Shown here one piece after another: positions 47,434-58,543 of a DNA stretch of 64,000 nt; within the stretch, counting starts at the first letter, position 1; every line of letters starts with the position of its first letter. The DNA lies in NCBI GenBank assembly GCA_038380435.1, contig JAWZYU010000024.1, positions 52,352,613 to 52,416,612 on the forward strand, read 5' to 3'. The position numbers and the translations under genes were made by a program. This stretch comes from Ryuthela nishihirai (taxonomy: Eukaryota > Arthropoda > Arachnida > Araneae > Heptathelidae). The notes under the pieces are model-generated. The model searched no databases. It had not been told where the DNA came from and saw only the letters and a list, made by a program, of their open reading frames with translations.

Positions 47434-47999
47434 TTACAAAGTAAATTATAAAACATCTGTTAAGTAACGAGTTTCTTACGCAGTTTTCACCGTGAATCAT
47501 AATTCCATAACGTAAATATAACTCTGCAGTTTATTTATATTTTTCGGCTTGCATGTAAGTGATTTTATGAACCCTCTGTTTCGGAAAAGTTTGAGAAGTT
47601 TATAAAATTTGCAGTTCGTGGACTGCCGTTGCCAACGATTAGCAGCTTTACGTGTGAGTTAATACATTATGCAGTGAAGTAGTGTGGCTTATGGAATTTG
47701 TTAAGTTCAGTATATTCTAATATTATATTCCGAAGTTGAAGTCCCGGGTACATTTTAAGAATGATCATAACGCAAATTATATAGGCTTTTTATTTGTCAT
47801 CACATATTTGGCAATGGGGAGAGCCATCATCTTCGAAGCAGCCAATGTATTCCGCAATGACTTTCCTGCTCTGGAATAGGTACCCAAACTATTGCATATT
47901 TTCCCTTTCAGTATGCTTCTGTCAATGACAGTAATTACTTATTTATATTATAGCCCAAGTTATTTTTTTGTGAAGTTGGCGTCAATGTAAAATGTTCGT

Positions 48000-48270
48000 G
48001 TTACTGTGTCGAACGACGCTGCTATTCCTTTGGGAGCAAGAAGCGTGGCGAAGACGCTACTGCCGCCCGGTCGCCGGCTGGTCCTGAGTTTTGTGCCGTC
48101 CATCCAGCCGTTCATGCGAATCTGACGTCCCGATCCTTCCTGCATGACGCAGCCGTGGACCATTAGTGACGGAAGGGTGCACTACGGCCGCATTCACCTC
48201 AGACCGGATGATGCCGTTGCAACGGATCTGCCTACCAGCATGTTGGTGTCGTGGCTTGTTGACTACGAGT
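48000..48270. other. Unidentified GC/CpG-rich segment
   Basis: About 270 bp of GC-rich DNA in an AT-rich neighbourhood. Both strands carry short open frames (minus 47960-48163; plus 48144-48332), neither recognisable. It may be an exon, a promoter-like element or a recent insertion. No ends found. Confidence 0.3.
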
Positions 48271-48674
48271 GCATGTGTTATTGTATGTATATAATCAACT
48301 TTTGCATGCTTGGCAGTGGAGGTCGTGGATAAATTGGTGGGACTTTTTTTACAGTTAACGATAATTCTGGGGAAATGGTCTTACTACTTTTTGCCATTTT
48401 TATATGATGAAGGTTATACTCACAGGCACAACATCAAATGATACGCCTACATACAGTATTTTTGTTTTCAAAACTCTTGGGTGAAAGACCCATGAGTAAA
48501 AAGTTATTGTTTAGCATAATTCGGTGGCTAAGGATTCCGGAAACAAAACAATAATCTACATATTTAGTAATTATTCCGTTTAAATTAATTTACTTCTAAA
48601 TAATTTCACATCATGAAATTTATATAGAGTGTGTTAAAATGAATGACCTGAACCGAATCGGGGAGAGGTAGGGG

Positions 48675-49056
48675 ATGGGGGGGGGGTCTCAGTTAGTAGC
48701 ATGCCAGGCTCGTAATCTGCAGTTCCCAGGTTCCAGTCCCACCAGTGCCAACGTTGAGATTTATTTCAGTAAGCTCCCACCCTAACCTCGGTCAGAAAGG
48801 GGACACAGATGAGCTTGGAGAAGCCGCCGTCCGTTGGATGGGATATAAAACGTGGCCATGTGTTAAGGAGAACCATACCCTGTGCACGTTGAAGAACACG
48901 CTGGATGGCCTTGACGGGACTCTCTCTCTCTTAACAGATGTTCTGTGAACCCCATTCTCCCAGTAATATCTGATCCCTTGGGGTCTTTGTGACTTGGCCA
49001 TTTAGCCTATTGTGTGCAAAAAAAAAATAGTGCCGCTCAGAGGTAAAATAACTCAG
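48675..49056 (+). repeat. SINE-A copy, full length, moderately old
   Basis: Head after a G-run: gtctcagttagtagcatgcc aggctcgtaatctg; core gaaccataccctgtgcacgt; end gctcagaggtaaaataactc. Confidence 0.88.
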
Positions 49057-49218
49057 CCGAATAGGAACGGTAACCAATAACGAAATTATTTCGTAATAAT
49101 TGCGAACTTGAACCAAACCGTGTAAAATTCCAGTTCGTAATTGCTCCACAGGATATAATGACGATTAAAACTTATTGGTAGTGTTCAACAGTCAACTGTT
49201 TAGACATGACAGAAACCG

Positions 49219-49607
49219 TTGGGTTGGGTTGTTTTACCTCTGAGCGGCACTTTTTTGCATACCATGGGCTAAATGGCCAGGTCACATGTACCCCGAAGGC
49301 TCAGAGAAGGTTAGTGGAGGGGACCCACTGGAACAGCTGTTGGGAGACAGATGGTAGCCTCCCGTCAAGGCCATCCAGCATGTTCTTTAACGTGCACAGG
49401 GTATGACTCTCCCGCACACGGGGCCACGGCTTAACGTCCTATCCGACGGACGGCGGCATTTCCAAACCCTATCGGTGTCCCCTATTGACCGTGGGCAGGA
49501 CAGATAATTTTGTGGAGAAAAATCTCAACGCTGACCCAGCTGGGACTCGAACCTGGAAACTACAGATTACGAGCCTGGCGCGCTACCGACTGAGCCACCC
49601 CCACCCC
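49219..49607 (-). repeat. SINE-A copy, full length, young
   Basis: Starts with (ttggg)2 at the 3' end and finishes gagccacccccacccc. Flanks gacagaaac and gagagaaac may be a mutated target duplication. It landed directly upstream of the gene relic at 49619. Confidence 0.92.
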
Positions 49608-49618
49608 TGAGAGAAACA

Positions 49619-50330
49619 GTGATTAAGATTTTCGCTCAAGTGCCAGAAGGTATGGTAACTCCTTGCACACACTGTACTTGTATTTTGCTGTTTTTTATGT
49701 GGGACAGTAGGGCCAGAAAGGAACACTACAAAACAAAATATTGGCCCAAAATAGATGTTTTTATTTCTGGAAAGAGTAATGTGAGGTATAAGCCTCTAGT
49801 TGACCCCTCTGTTGTTTTGCTCACACAGCTACACATCAAACTGAGGTTTATGAAAAATTTTGTAAAGGCTATGGATAAAACTGGCAAAGGGTATTTGCAC
49901 TTGAAGGAAAAATTTCCAAACCTAAATGATGCCAAACTCGAAGAAGGGATCTTTGTTGGCCCTCAGATCAGGAAACTACTGAATGATAGTGTCTTCGAAG
50001 AAAAACTGAATATGAAGGAGCGCGCTGCATGGAAATCCTTCATGTCTGTGGTCCAGGGTTTTCTGGGGAATCACAGAGGATCATTCAAGATCTTTTCAAA
50101 AACTATGAAAATCTTGGCTACCGAATGTCTGTGAAGATTCATTTCTTGCACTCGCATTTCGTCTTCTTTCCCAAGAACTAAGGAGCTGTCAGTGATGAGC
50201 AAGGGGAGAGATTCCGCCACGATATCCGAACCATGGAGAGACACCAAGGCAGGTGGGACCAGCAATGATGGGCGACTACTGCTGGTTCTTGCAGAAAGAA
50301 GATACCTCAGCATATAAAAGACAAAAATTA
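49619..50330 (+). pseudogene. Decayed copy of a multicopy arthropod gene family (function unknown)
   Basis: The open frame 49619-50134 contains FVKAMDKTGKGYLHLKEKFP, KLEEGIFVGPQIRKLLNDSV and ERAAWKSFMSVVQGFLGNHR. A shift of frame near 50095 then continues YENLGYRMSVKIHFLHSHFV then FFPKN, stop, GAVSDEQGERFRHDIRTMER, stop, to about 50330. I recognise this block order (EGIFVGPQIR.L, FLGN, SLKIHFL.SH, SDE.GERFH.DI) as a protein repeated many times in arthropod genomes, probably spread by a mobile element. Its function is unknown to me. One frameshift and two stops make this copy dead. Start is not defined; coding similarity begins near 49840. Confidence 0.7.
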
Positions 50331-51653
50331 ACTTCTTGTAAGTAATAAGAAATCCTTAACCATGCTTTCTTATTTTGCGTTTCAATATTATTTCATTTGT
50401 TACTTTATATTCAGTTCATAAATATGATGCTCCTAATTTTTTTCACTGTAATCATGTAATTAATTAATGAGTTTTAAGTTGCAATTTAATAAAATAGTCA
50501 CATTTATTTTTTTCCTCAGATATGCGTATTCATTGAAAATACATCAATCCATAATAATAATTAAAAAAACTACGTGCTGCAAATTTTTCGCAGCCATATT
50601 TGAATTCAGCACCCCAAAATTAGTTAAAAACATCCTATTTGACCAATGTTATAAAAAAAGAGTTTCAATTTGTTGTCTAGTGTAATCATTGTGCGGAGAT
50701 ATGAGAAATACTTGGGAAATAATCGAACTTTTCCTATAAACCGTTGAACCGAAATATCTTAATATTAACCGAAACGATAAGTCCTATTCGATATTCTGTA
50801 AAAATTGATTAAGTTTTTTTGAGTTTTTCGTACGATAAGCTTACTTGTCCTATGTTTTTTTTTGCTTGCATAAAAACGTTTGGCTTTTTCTCTTCAATAC
50901 CAAACAGTTAATTATAATACAAAAGGTTTAAGTCGTGAATAGTTTTATTTTAATGTTTAAAATTGAGAATTTCTTTACTTTTAAAATGCTTATTAAGTTT
51001 GGAAAATAATGTAAATATTTGTCTTTAGGATGAAATGTTCTTGGAGGAGAATTATCCAACATCGTATTTTATCATTATAATATAAATATTTCATGACAAA
51101 TGATAATTCTTTGAAAAATATACGATTCAGTTATAGTTTTTAACATGGGTTAGTTTTGCTGGATGCTCATTTTTCTCTCTTTTGGCTGTAATCCAGGCCA
51201 CCGCTGCATCTTACATCGCTACATCAAGTAGCGGCAGCAGCAGTTTTCGTTTTGTTAAACAGTAGCCAATTCGTTTCTTAGCCGAGGTAAATAGGAGACA
51301 CCATATGAAATGAGTATATACAGAGAATTCGATGTGTAAAGATTTCGCTTATACAGAATTAATGCACTTTAATGAATTCCATGTGCCAGGCAGTTGGACT
51401 GAAAGTAGAAATGTTATATCAGATGGAAAACTGCGTGACAGAGCATCGCAATTGCAGCGTTTTTCGTACTGTTCATCGTTGGAGTTCAAGGGCATTATCC
51501 AGGTGCTGGTTGTGGTATATATTTTACACTTTTTTGTAACGGTTCATGTTATCCATTGTTTAGATATGATAGCTGTCCTAGCTTCATTGCCCTGAAAGCT
51601 ACGGAACCGGAAGAGAAGCGTATGTTCATTGGGACTGGCCATTTAAGGTTTTA

Positions 51654-52336
51654 CGTCAATTCATCGGGAAGTCAGTTCATCGAAGCATCAGTTCATCACT
51701 GTGATAGAGATAGGATTTTATTAACTTTCTACGTCTGTGCTCAAATGAATAGTTTATAGACAAGTATTTCATTTTATCTTTAAGAGGTATAACATGCGTC
51801 ATAAGAATTTTCCCTCAGAAATTTTATAAAATTAAATAACAAGTATTGTTCCAAACCATTTAATAAATATGCATTTTAAAAGTTTACCTAGAACCTAGCA
51901 AAATGGAGAATTTCCATGTTATCTTAGTGGGAATCTAACAATCCTAACTCTGTTACTTTTAAAATATGCATTTAATGGGAAAATGTGACTGAAGATACAG
52001 ATCTTAATCAAATCTATTTATTTTTTTCAACAATATTCTTTCAGTAGAGTCATGAAAGCAGGAATATTTAAAAATATACTATCTTTCATGAAAGTCATTC
52101 ATAATTGCCTAATATTGAAATAATCATTATGCAAACTTTTAAAATTTTATTAAATAATTTGAAACAATATTTTTATTTAATTTTTATAAAATTTCTCACG
52201 GAAATTCTTATGACGCATGTTTTATCACACAAAGACAAAATTAAGTAATTGTCTACAAACAGTTCATTTGAGCATAGAGTTAGAAACACTGCGATGAACT
52301 GATGCTTCGATAAACTGACGTCGCGATGAATTGACG
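51654..52336. mobile_element. Non-autonomous element with ~205-240 bp terminal inverted repeats
   Basis: The left arm (51654-51895) and right arm (52130-52336) align over their whole length. The terminus is cgtcaattcatcg, followed by related 12-mers gtcagttcatcg and atcagttcatcg. Inner landmarks are gctcaaatgaa, acatgcgtcataagaatt and agaaattttataaaa. The centre (51896-52129) is AT-rich and non-coding. Target duplication not resolved; superfamily unassigned. Apparent ORFs at 51556-51759 are part of the left arm. Confidence 0.85.
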
Positions 52337-52611
52337 GGACACCGTTATTTAATACCTAAAGCATTACCAACTCCATTAGCAACACAATTTCTGAAATCTC
52401 GGAAAATGTTCGAATTCAGTAGTAGGGTTCCTCATCTTGTTGCAATTTACTTCTCGCCTTCGCTGCTGATTCGCACATCGCCTGACACTTCAAGCCAATG
52501 CGCAGAAGACTAATTTTATTAAACGGAAAAATTTATGAAGAAGAAAAAGCAGAGCTGCTGTTGCAATTATATACTATATTTAATGTTGTTTATCCAGTCG
52601 TGTTTCTTATT

Positions 52612-52801
52612 TCTGTGTGGCTCAGTCAGTAGCTCGCCAGCCTCGTAATCTGCAGTTCCTAGGTTCGAGTCCTATCTGGGCCAGTGTTGAAATTTATCTC
52701 CGCAAAACTCCCTACCTTGCTCTCGGTCAGTAGGGGACACCGATGGGCTTGGGAAGGCTGCCACTTATCGGATGGGGGTGTTAAGCCGTGGCCCCCCTGT
52801 C
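52612..52801 (+). repeat. SINE-A copy, left half, interrupted by another SINE-A
   Basis: Head (gtggctcagtcagtagctcg) to gttaagccgtggcccccctg. The same copy resumes at about 53102 (ctgggaaagccatcctccgt gcacgttaaagaatacgctgg) and runs to about 53188. Confidence 0.85.
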
Positions 52802-52802
52802 C

Positions 52803-53101
52803 GGGTTGGGTTGTTTAACCTCTAAGCGGCACTTTTTTTGCACACAATGGGCTAAATGGCTAGGTCATATGAACCCCAAAGGCTCGGAGAAGGTTGGGAG
52901 AGGGGACCCACTGGAACAGCTGTTGGGAGACATATGGTAGCCTCCCGTCAAATACATCCAGCGTGTTCTTTAATGTGCACAGGGTATGGCTCTCCCGCAC
53001 ACGGGAACACGGCTTAATGTCCCATCCGACGGACGGTGGCCTTTCCAAGCCCATCGGTATCCCCTACTGACCGAGGACAGGGCGGGGAGTTTTGTGGAGA
53101 T
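52803..53101 (-). repeat. SINE-A copy, 5' truncated, inserted inside the previous copy
   Basis: Opposite orientation. Starts at gggttgggttgtttaacctc (3' end) and breaks off at gttttgtggagata, so the tRNA head is missing. The short cccct at both junctions may be the target duplication. Confidence 0.85.
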
Positions 53102-53467
53102 ACCCCTTTCTGGGAAAGCCATCCTCCGTGCACGTTAAAGAATACGCTGGTTGGCCTTCTGAGGCTACCATCTCTCTCCTAACAGTTTCTTGTTCTTGGA
53201 TATCAATACATATTTTCTTCTTAATTCCTGTTGGTCTTATATTTTACAACGCCCCAGTCCCGTTATAATTCAACGTTTAACATAACACATCCAATAGCAA
53301 ATATTGATGATATAAATTGTTGTCGACTTATTTCGAATTGGAAATAGGAAATGCCGTGATGTGTACTTCCTTTCTGAGAAAAGGTGACCCACCTTGCAGA
53401 ATTTTCGTACGATTTTTCACCTCAAGAGGATTCAGTGACAACGCGAAATTGCTATTGTACCTTTTCT

Positions 53468-53557
53468 CTCTGGGTTACCTCTAAGCGACGTTTTTTTTTT
53501 TGCACACATTGGGCAAAATTGCCAGTTCATAAGACCCCAAGGTGGGTGGGAGTGGGG
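53468..53557 (-). repeat. SINE-A 3' fragment
   Basis: gggttacctctaagcgacg.. then tgcacacattgggcaaaatt gccag; ends in a G-rich run. Confidence 0.75.
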
Positions 53558-53674
53558 AAGAAAGTGTGCTTGAACGAACTATAAAGCAGAAAAATTTAGG
53601 AATAAGCAAAACCTGAGCTGCTGTTTACGATTATATGCTATATTTAATATTGTTCACCCTGTCGTATTTCTGTA

Positions 53675-53996
53675 TGGGGCCCAGGCGGTACGTGCCAGGC
53701 TCGTAATCTACAGTGTCCAGGTTCTCCACAAAACTTCCCACTCTACCCTCGGTCAGTAGGGGACATTGATGGGCTTGGAAAGGTCACCGTCCGTTGGAGG
53801 GGACGTTAAACCGTGACATTGTGTGGAAGAGGGAGCCATACCCTGTGCACGTTTGATGGAAGCTACCATCTGTCTCCCAACAGTTGTCCAGAGGGTCCTC
53901 TCCCCCCAACCTTCTCTGAATCCTTTGGGTTCTTGTGATCTGGCCATTTAGCCCATTGTGCGCAAAAAAGTGCCGCTCAGAGGTAAAACAACCCAA
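53675..53996 (+). repeat. SINE-A copy with internal deletions
   Basis: Head worn and B box partly lost (gtgtccaggttctccacaaa). The core lacks the aaagaacacgctggatggcc piece (gcacgtttgatggaagctac). 3' end complete. Confidence 0.85.
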
Positions 53997-55124
53997 CGTG
54001 TTGGGGTAAGAGAATCTCTTCCCAGACTATACTGCTGCGGCCACCTTTTTCCATGCTTTTTTTTTCTTCGTATCAAGATAAGATTATTACTTTAAGTCCA
54101 AAAGCACTCGCAAGATTCCATCCCGAAAATCATTTTTTTTTTCTTAAACCAGATTCGATATCAGAGCAAGAATACAACGAATAATGTGTCTGTCGAATAC
54201 TGTCAGTCGCCGACAAAAATAATAATCTTGAAATCCCCTACCAAGCACGTCCCCGGGGGGAGGGGGAACCCCACACACCCGAAACTAAATCCTGGGAACA
54301 AGCTAGTCCTGTACGCCTCTCTATCGGCATCCGGGAATCAGAAAGAATATGTCGCGCCTTTTTGACAACAGTGGGTTGAAACATTTGCGGAAATTCCGCG
54401 GTTTGTTGCTGTTCTTTTTCCACCTGCCTAATTTTCACTCTAGTATCTCGACCCCTGGTATTCGTAGACGGCGATTTTTGTGAGAATTTCATGTTGTGTG
54501 TTGCAGGCCTTAAAGTAAAAAAAATGTTTACAAGATTTATTAACCGTAACATTTCAATGTTCATTGCCAGAAGTAGAATATCGATTAACAAACAACGTTA
54601 TGTTTTAGCTGTCAGTCATTTTGGCGATAATAAGCATGCTACGAAGAAATGTCTTTCGGCAAATACTGACTTGATAGGTACACACAATTTTTTTAACTAT
54701 GGGGATTGTAAGTTCTGTAACAGCAGGGACACCGCGACACCTATGTAGTATCAAAAGAGATAAAAAAATAAGGTTTGCCAACGGCATATTCTTTCGTGAG
54801 GTATCAAAGGAATGTCTACCCTTCCTATCTGTTACTTGAACATTCACTGCCAACCTAACTAATCAGTGAATAGATCTTTTTAGTGCAATAATAAATTCAG
54901 GTTCTTTTTGAGAAATAGAAAATTTCAATTGGAAGCTGTAAGATGTTTGTCCAAGTCGAAATTTATCCATAATTTAAACCACAGTATTCACGAATTCTCT
55001 AGCTATAGAATATCATTGGGCTTGTTACACTTTTCCGCAAGCTCTTTATCAAATTAAAATTGCTGTTTTGTCGTTTATTTTATGAATTTCTAAATCGGCA
55101 ATATTTATCTTTCATACGAAATGC

Positions 55125-55197
55125 ACTAATATCATAATATATAATAATACTAATATCGTAATATATAATAATACACTAATATCATAATATATAATAG
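55125..55197 (+). repeat. Minisatellite, ~30-bp unit, ~2.5 copies
   Basis: Units of cactaatatcataatatata ataata with small differences. Confidence 0.8.
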
Positions 55198-55943
55198 TTT
55201 TTTAGCTTTGGAGAGATTAAAAGAGGCAACTCATGGTTACTTGGTATACTTTACCTGAAAATCTTATGCGTTTTTGGCTTGTGAGACCGGTAATTAACGA
55301 ACTTCATTTAAGCGCTAAATCATTGCAAGTGAAATGGAACCAATGAAGCACTTTTAAAAGTGCCGAACTCGGTGAAATGTTCTCATTATTTCTTTGGTAA
55401 CAACCTATGGTCACTCTAACTCAAACTGCCTTTGAACTAATGACATTTTAAAGGAACTGTTACTCTTAACGAGCAATATTGAACAAAAGGGATGTTCTTA
55501 ATTAAACTCCACTGATAAATTTTACAGCAGTAATTAGCATTGCTGTTTCTTTGAAACAAAAGTCGGTAGATGAAAACTGCAATGTCATCGTATGCTGGTT
55601 TTAGCCTCGTTTCTGCGCAGTTGCTTAAACTGGGAGGAGGCAAACTTGTGCATTGAGTCATCAGTTCTCCTAAATTTGACTATTCATGGTAGCATTTGTC
55701 ATAATATGCAGATTCATCAATGAACTGGTATGGACATAGAAACAGATATTTCGATCGTTGTGTGTAGTAAAAACAAAGTATCCAAATTAGTGAAATTCTT
55801 TGGGGAAATTGTATAAATAAAAGCTTCTTTTTAGGAAAATAGAACAGGAGCATTTTAATCTGTCATTTTTATTATAAATGGAATATTAAAAATATATTAA
55901 ATGAAGTTGTACTTGAGATAAGAAATGTTTATTAGATATATCT

Positions 55944-56308
55944 CCAGTCTCATAATCTGCAGTTCCCAGTTTCAAGTGACCACTTGGGCCAGCATTGAGA
56001 TTTATCTTCGCAAAACTACCCGCCCTGCCCTCGGTCAATGGTAATGAGTGGGGGGGGGGGGGGTACCGATGAGCTTGGAAAAACCACCGCCCGTCGGATT
56101 GAAAGTTTAGCCGTGGTTCAGTTTGTGGGAGAGTCATACTTTGCTCACATTGAAGATCACACTTGACGGGAGACTTCCATCTGTCTCCTAACAGCTGTCC
56201 AGTGGGTCCCCTTCCCTCAACCTTTTCTGAGTCCTCGGGGTCCTTGTGACATGGCCATTAGCCCGTTGTGTGCAAAAAGTGCCGCTCAGAAGTGAAACTA
56301 CCCAACCC
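55944..56308 (+). repeat. SINE-A copy, slightly 5' truncated, 11-bp target duplication
   Basis: tagatatatct at 55933-55943 and 56309-56319. It begins inside the head at ccagtctcataatctg, and so keeps the ctcataa loop of elongator tRNA-Met where other copies have ctcgtaa. Confidence 0.92.
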
Positions 56309-56881
56309 TAGATATATCTTTATCTCTATACCTCTTCGGGAAAAAAAAAACGCGATGGGCTTGTGAAGACTATTTATCATCTGTTACATTTAAATTTAAG
56401 TTATTAGCATCTTAATCTAACATTATTTTGCATTAGTATGTAAGAATTGCGAAATTCTGTTTAAGAATCATTGTCCCAACTGTTTTTAGATTAATTTTAT
56501 GAAATTGCCATAAACAATAGATAATAATTCTCACAGAAGGATTTGTCATAGATCATCTAACAAGCGAAGTATGTTTAATTTTATTTGTGAGGCCGCATTT
56601 TACTTGATACTTTCTTCTGTAAGTGGTTATCGTAATATTATGCAACTGAAGAAAAATTTCTCACCGAGGGCAGAACGGGGTTAGCGGAGAAAATTTTGAA
56701 TGCAGGCATAGTTGGACCTGAACGTGGAAACTGCCTGCTCACTCTCGATTGAGCCAGGTCCATTAAATACAGTAATAGGAATTATAGCATGAGCACCAGA
56801 AGATCAATTCCGAAATATGTAATAATTTATTAAAAATTTGCTTGTTTTATCTGTTACGGTATTTCAGTTCAAACATATTAA

Positions 56882-57094
56882 CCGTTTATGTACCAACGGT
56901 ACTCAGAAGTACCACCCCTTTAGTTTGCACTTATTGCTTCCATATACATTTTGATCCAGTCTGTATTTGTATGCCCCATCATAAATATGGCTTTGCCATT
57001 AAATGGATGACCCATTTTCACATTTCCTTAAGCATGACTTGTTCTGGAATAATTAAGATTAATGTAATTTTTTGAAAATTTGATACATAAAGGA
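56882..57094. mobile_element. piggyBac-like MITE (213 bp) between TTAA sites
   Basis: TTAA at 56878-56881 and 57095-57098. Inverted ends ccgtttatgtacca and (complement) tcctttatgtatca. A 77-codon plus frame within it is not recognised. Confidence 0.55.
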
Positions 57095-57331
57095 TTAAAC
57101 ATGCTAATTTGTTTAGAACCAGCTATATTTATCTGAGTTTAATCTCTGTTCACTTTCAGTAGAAGAGCGTTTTATAAGAAAAAATATGTTGTTGCAGTAA
57201 CGGTAGCAAAAGTAGATGTTAAATGAAAGCGTAGACACCTTTTTTTGCGTTATAAAGAGCATTTAAATGCTCTAATCTTAATACTTTAGCATGATTTGTT
57301 AAAAACTAGGAAATTATTTTTTTATAATTTA

Positions 57332-57373
57332 TTTACCAGCACCTAAAATCGTTAGGTTTTAAGTGCTGGTAAA
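57332..57373. repeat. Short hairpin
   Basis: tttaccagcac.ctaaaa pairs with ttttaagtgctggtaaa; 8-nt loop. Confidence 0.85.
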
Positions 57374-57479
57374 GATCTTACACTTTCTTAAATTGCTGCT
57401 TTTTCTTTACTTTTTCTTTACTAACACCAAATTACAGATGTACGAAGTCGAATTCTTCCATCTGGTTTCCTTGAATGGA

Positions 57480-57750
57480 TGTTATGTGCTCCTTAATGTT
57501 GTATTCTCTTCGTCCTCGGGGTACTTGTTCTGTCCTGCAAGAAAACCGTCCGAAAAGACAGAAGCAATTTTGGTTTCGCGGTTAGAGATGGAGATCGATG
57601 CAGTCGAGTTGAGATGAAAGGAGCCTGCCTGCCTGTCTCCTCTCTGGCTCTGTGGCGGCTGCCTCCTGTTATTGCGTCTGGCGTCCGCGGGGAACGAAGT
57701 GCACGGAACCAACTCGGAAAACTTCGGTTGCTTCAAAACTACAGATGGCT
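57480..57750. other. Unidentified GC-rich segment
   Basis: About 270 bp of higher GC (ctctggctctgtggcggctg, gcgtccgcggggaacg). A 104-codon minus frame (57482-57796) is not recognised. Could be regulatory, an untranslated exon or part of an old insertion. Confidence 0.25.
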
Positions 57751-58039
57751 TTAGTAATAGTTTTTCTTTCTGGCTTTCGAAAATTGATGGTTTCACTCAA
57801 TGCTTACTAGTCCGAAATAGAGGGTAGTTTCTATTTCCACATTTTTTTTTCTTTTTTAGTTCCTATGTATCAAGAAAAGTGCCATGATAATGATATTAAT
57901 GCTATTCTTTAAATATGGGTATGTGTTTGGAAATATGCCTTCAGTTTTGCTATTATTGCAGGAATCGTCTTTGCCAAATTATCTGTTTTTGCTTGCAAAA
58001 CGACATTATTATTTTATTTGTAAGTTTCCTAATAGTGTT

Positions 58040-58428
58040 GGGGCGGGGGTGGCTCAGTCGGTAGCGCGCCAGGCTCGTAATCTGTAGTTCCCAGGTTCGA
58101 GTCCCAGCTGGGTCAGCGTTGAGATTTATCTCCGCAAAATTCCCCGCCCTGCCCACGGTCAGTAGGGGACACCGATGGGCTTGGAAAGGCCGCCGTCCGT
58201 CGGATGGGACGTTAGGCCGTGGCCCCGTGTACGGGAGAGCCATACCCTGTGCACGTTAAAGAACACGCTGGATGGCCTTGACGGGAGGCTACCATCTGTC
58301 TCCCAACAGCTGTTCCAGTGGGTCCCCTCCCCCAACCTTCTCTGAGCCTTCGGGGTTCATGTGACCTGGCCATTTAGCCCATGGTGTGCAAAAAAGTGCC
58401 GCTCAGAGGTAAAACAACCCAACCCAAC
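58040..58428 (+). repeat. SINE-A reference copy, full length, 12-bp target duplication
   Basis: cctaatagtgtt at 58028-58039 and 58429-58440. Structure: tRNA-Met-like head (A box tggctcagtcgg, loop ctcgtaa, B box ggttcgagtcc, about 58040-58115); linker gcgttgagatttatctccgc; central block about 58165-58310 (gatgggacgtta, gagccataccctgtgcacgt, taaagaacacgctggatgg, tctcccaacagctg); 3' part ctctgagccttcggggt and gccgctcagaggtaaaac, ending in three aaccc units. 389 bp, the most intact copy. Confidence 0.96.
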
Positions 58429-58495
58429 CCTAATAGTGTTAGCGTATTCATTTGACATATTGATGTGGAAACGGTCATGACCTGAGACGGAAACA

Positions 58496-58543
58496 GTCAA
58501 AGGTGAAAAGTTGTTTATAGATACATTCACCTTTGACTACATA
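58496..58543. repeat. Hairpin, ~12-bp stem
   Basis: gtcaaaggtga ... tcacctttgac. A second, perfect 14-bp hairpin (gatttaaaaaggtg, 6-nt loop) lies at 58648-58681. Confidence 0.8.

Noticed and set aside
58040..58115. tRNA genes at the many A-box/B-box heads (for example 58040, 32740, 4112)
   Set aside because: Each head continues directly into a SINE body shared by all copies, several have target duplications, and acceptor stems do not pair properly. They are SINE promoters, not tRNA genes.
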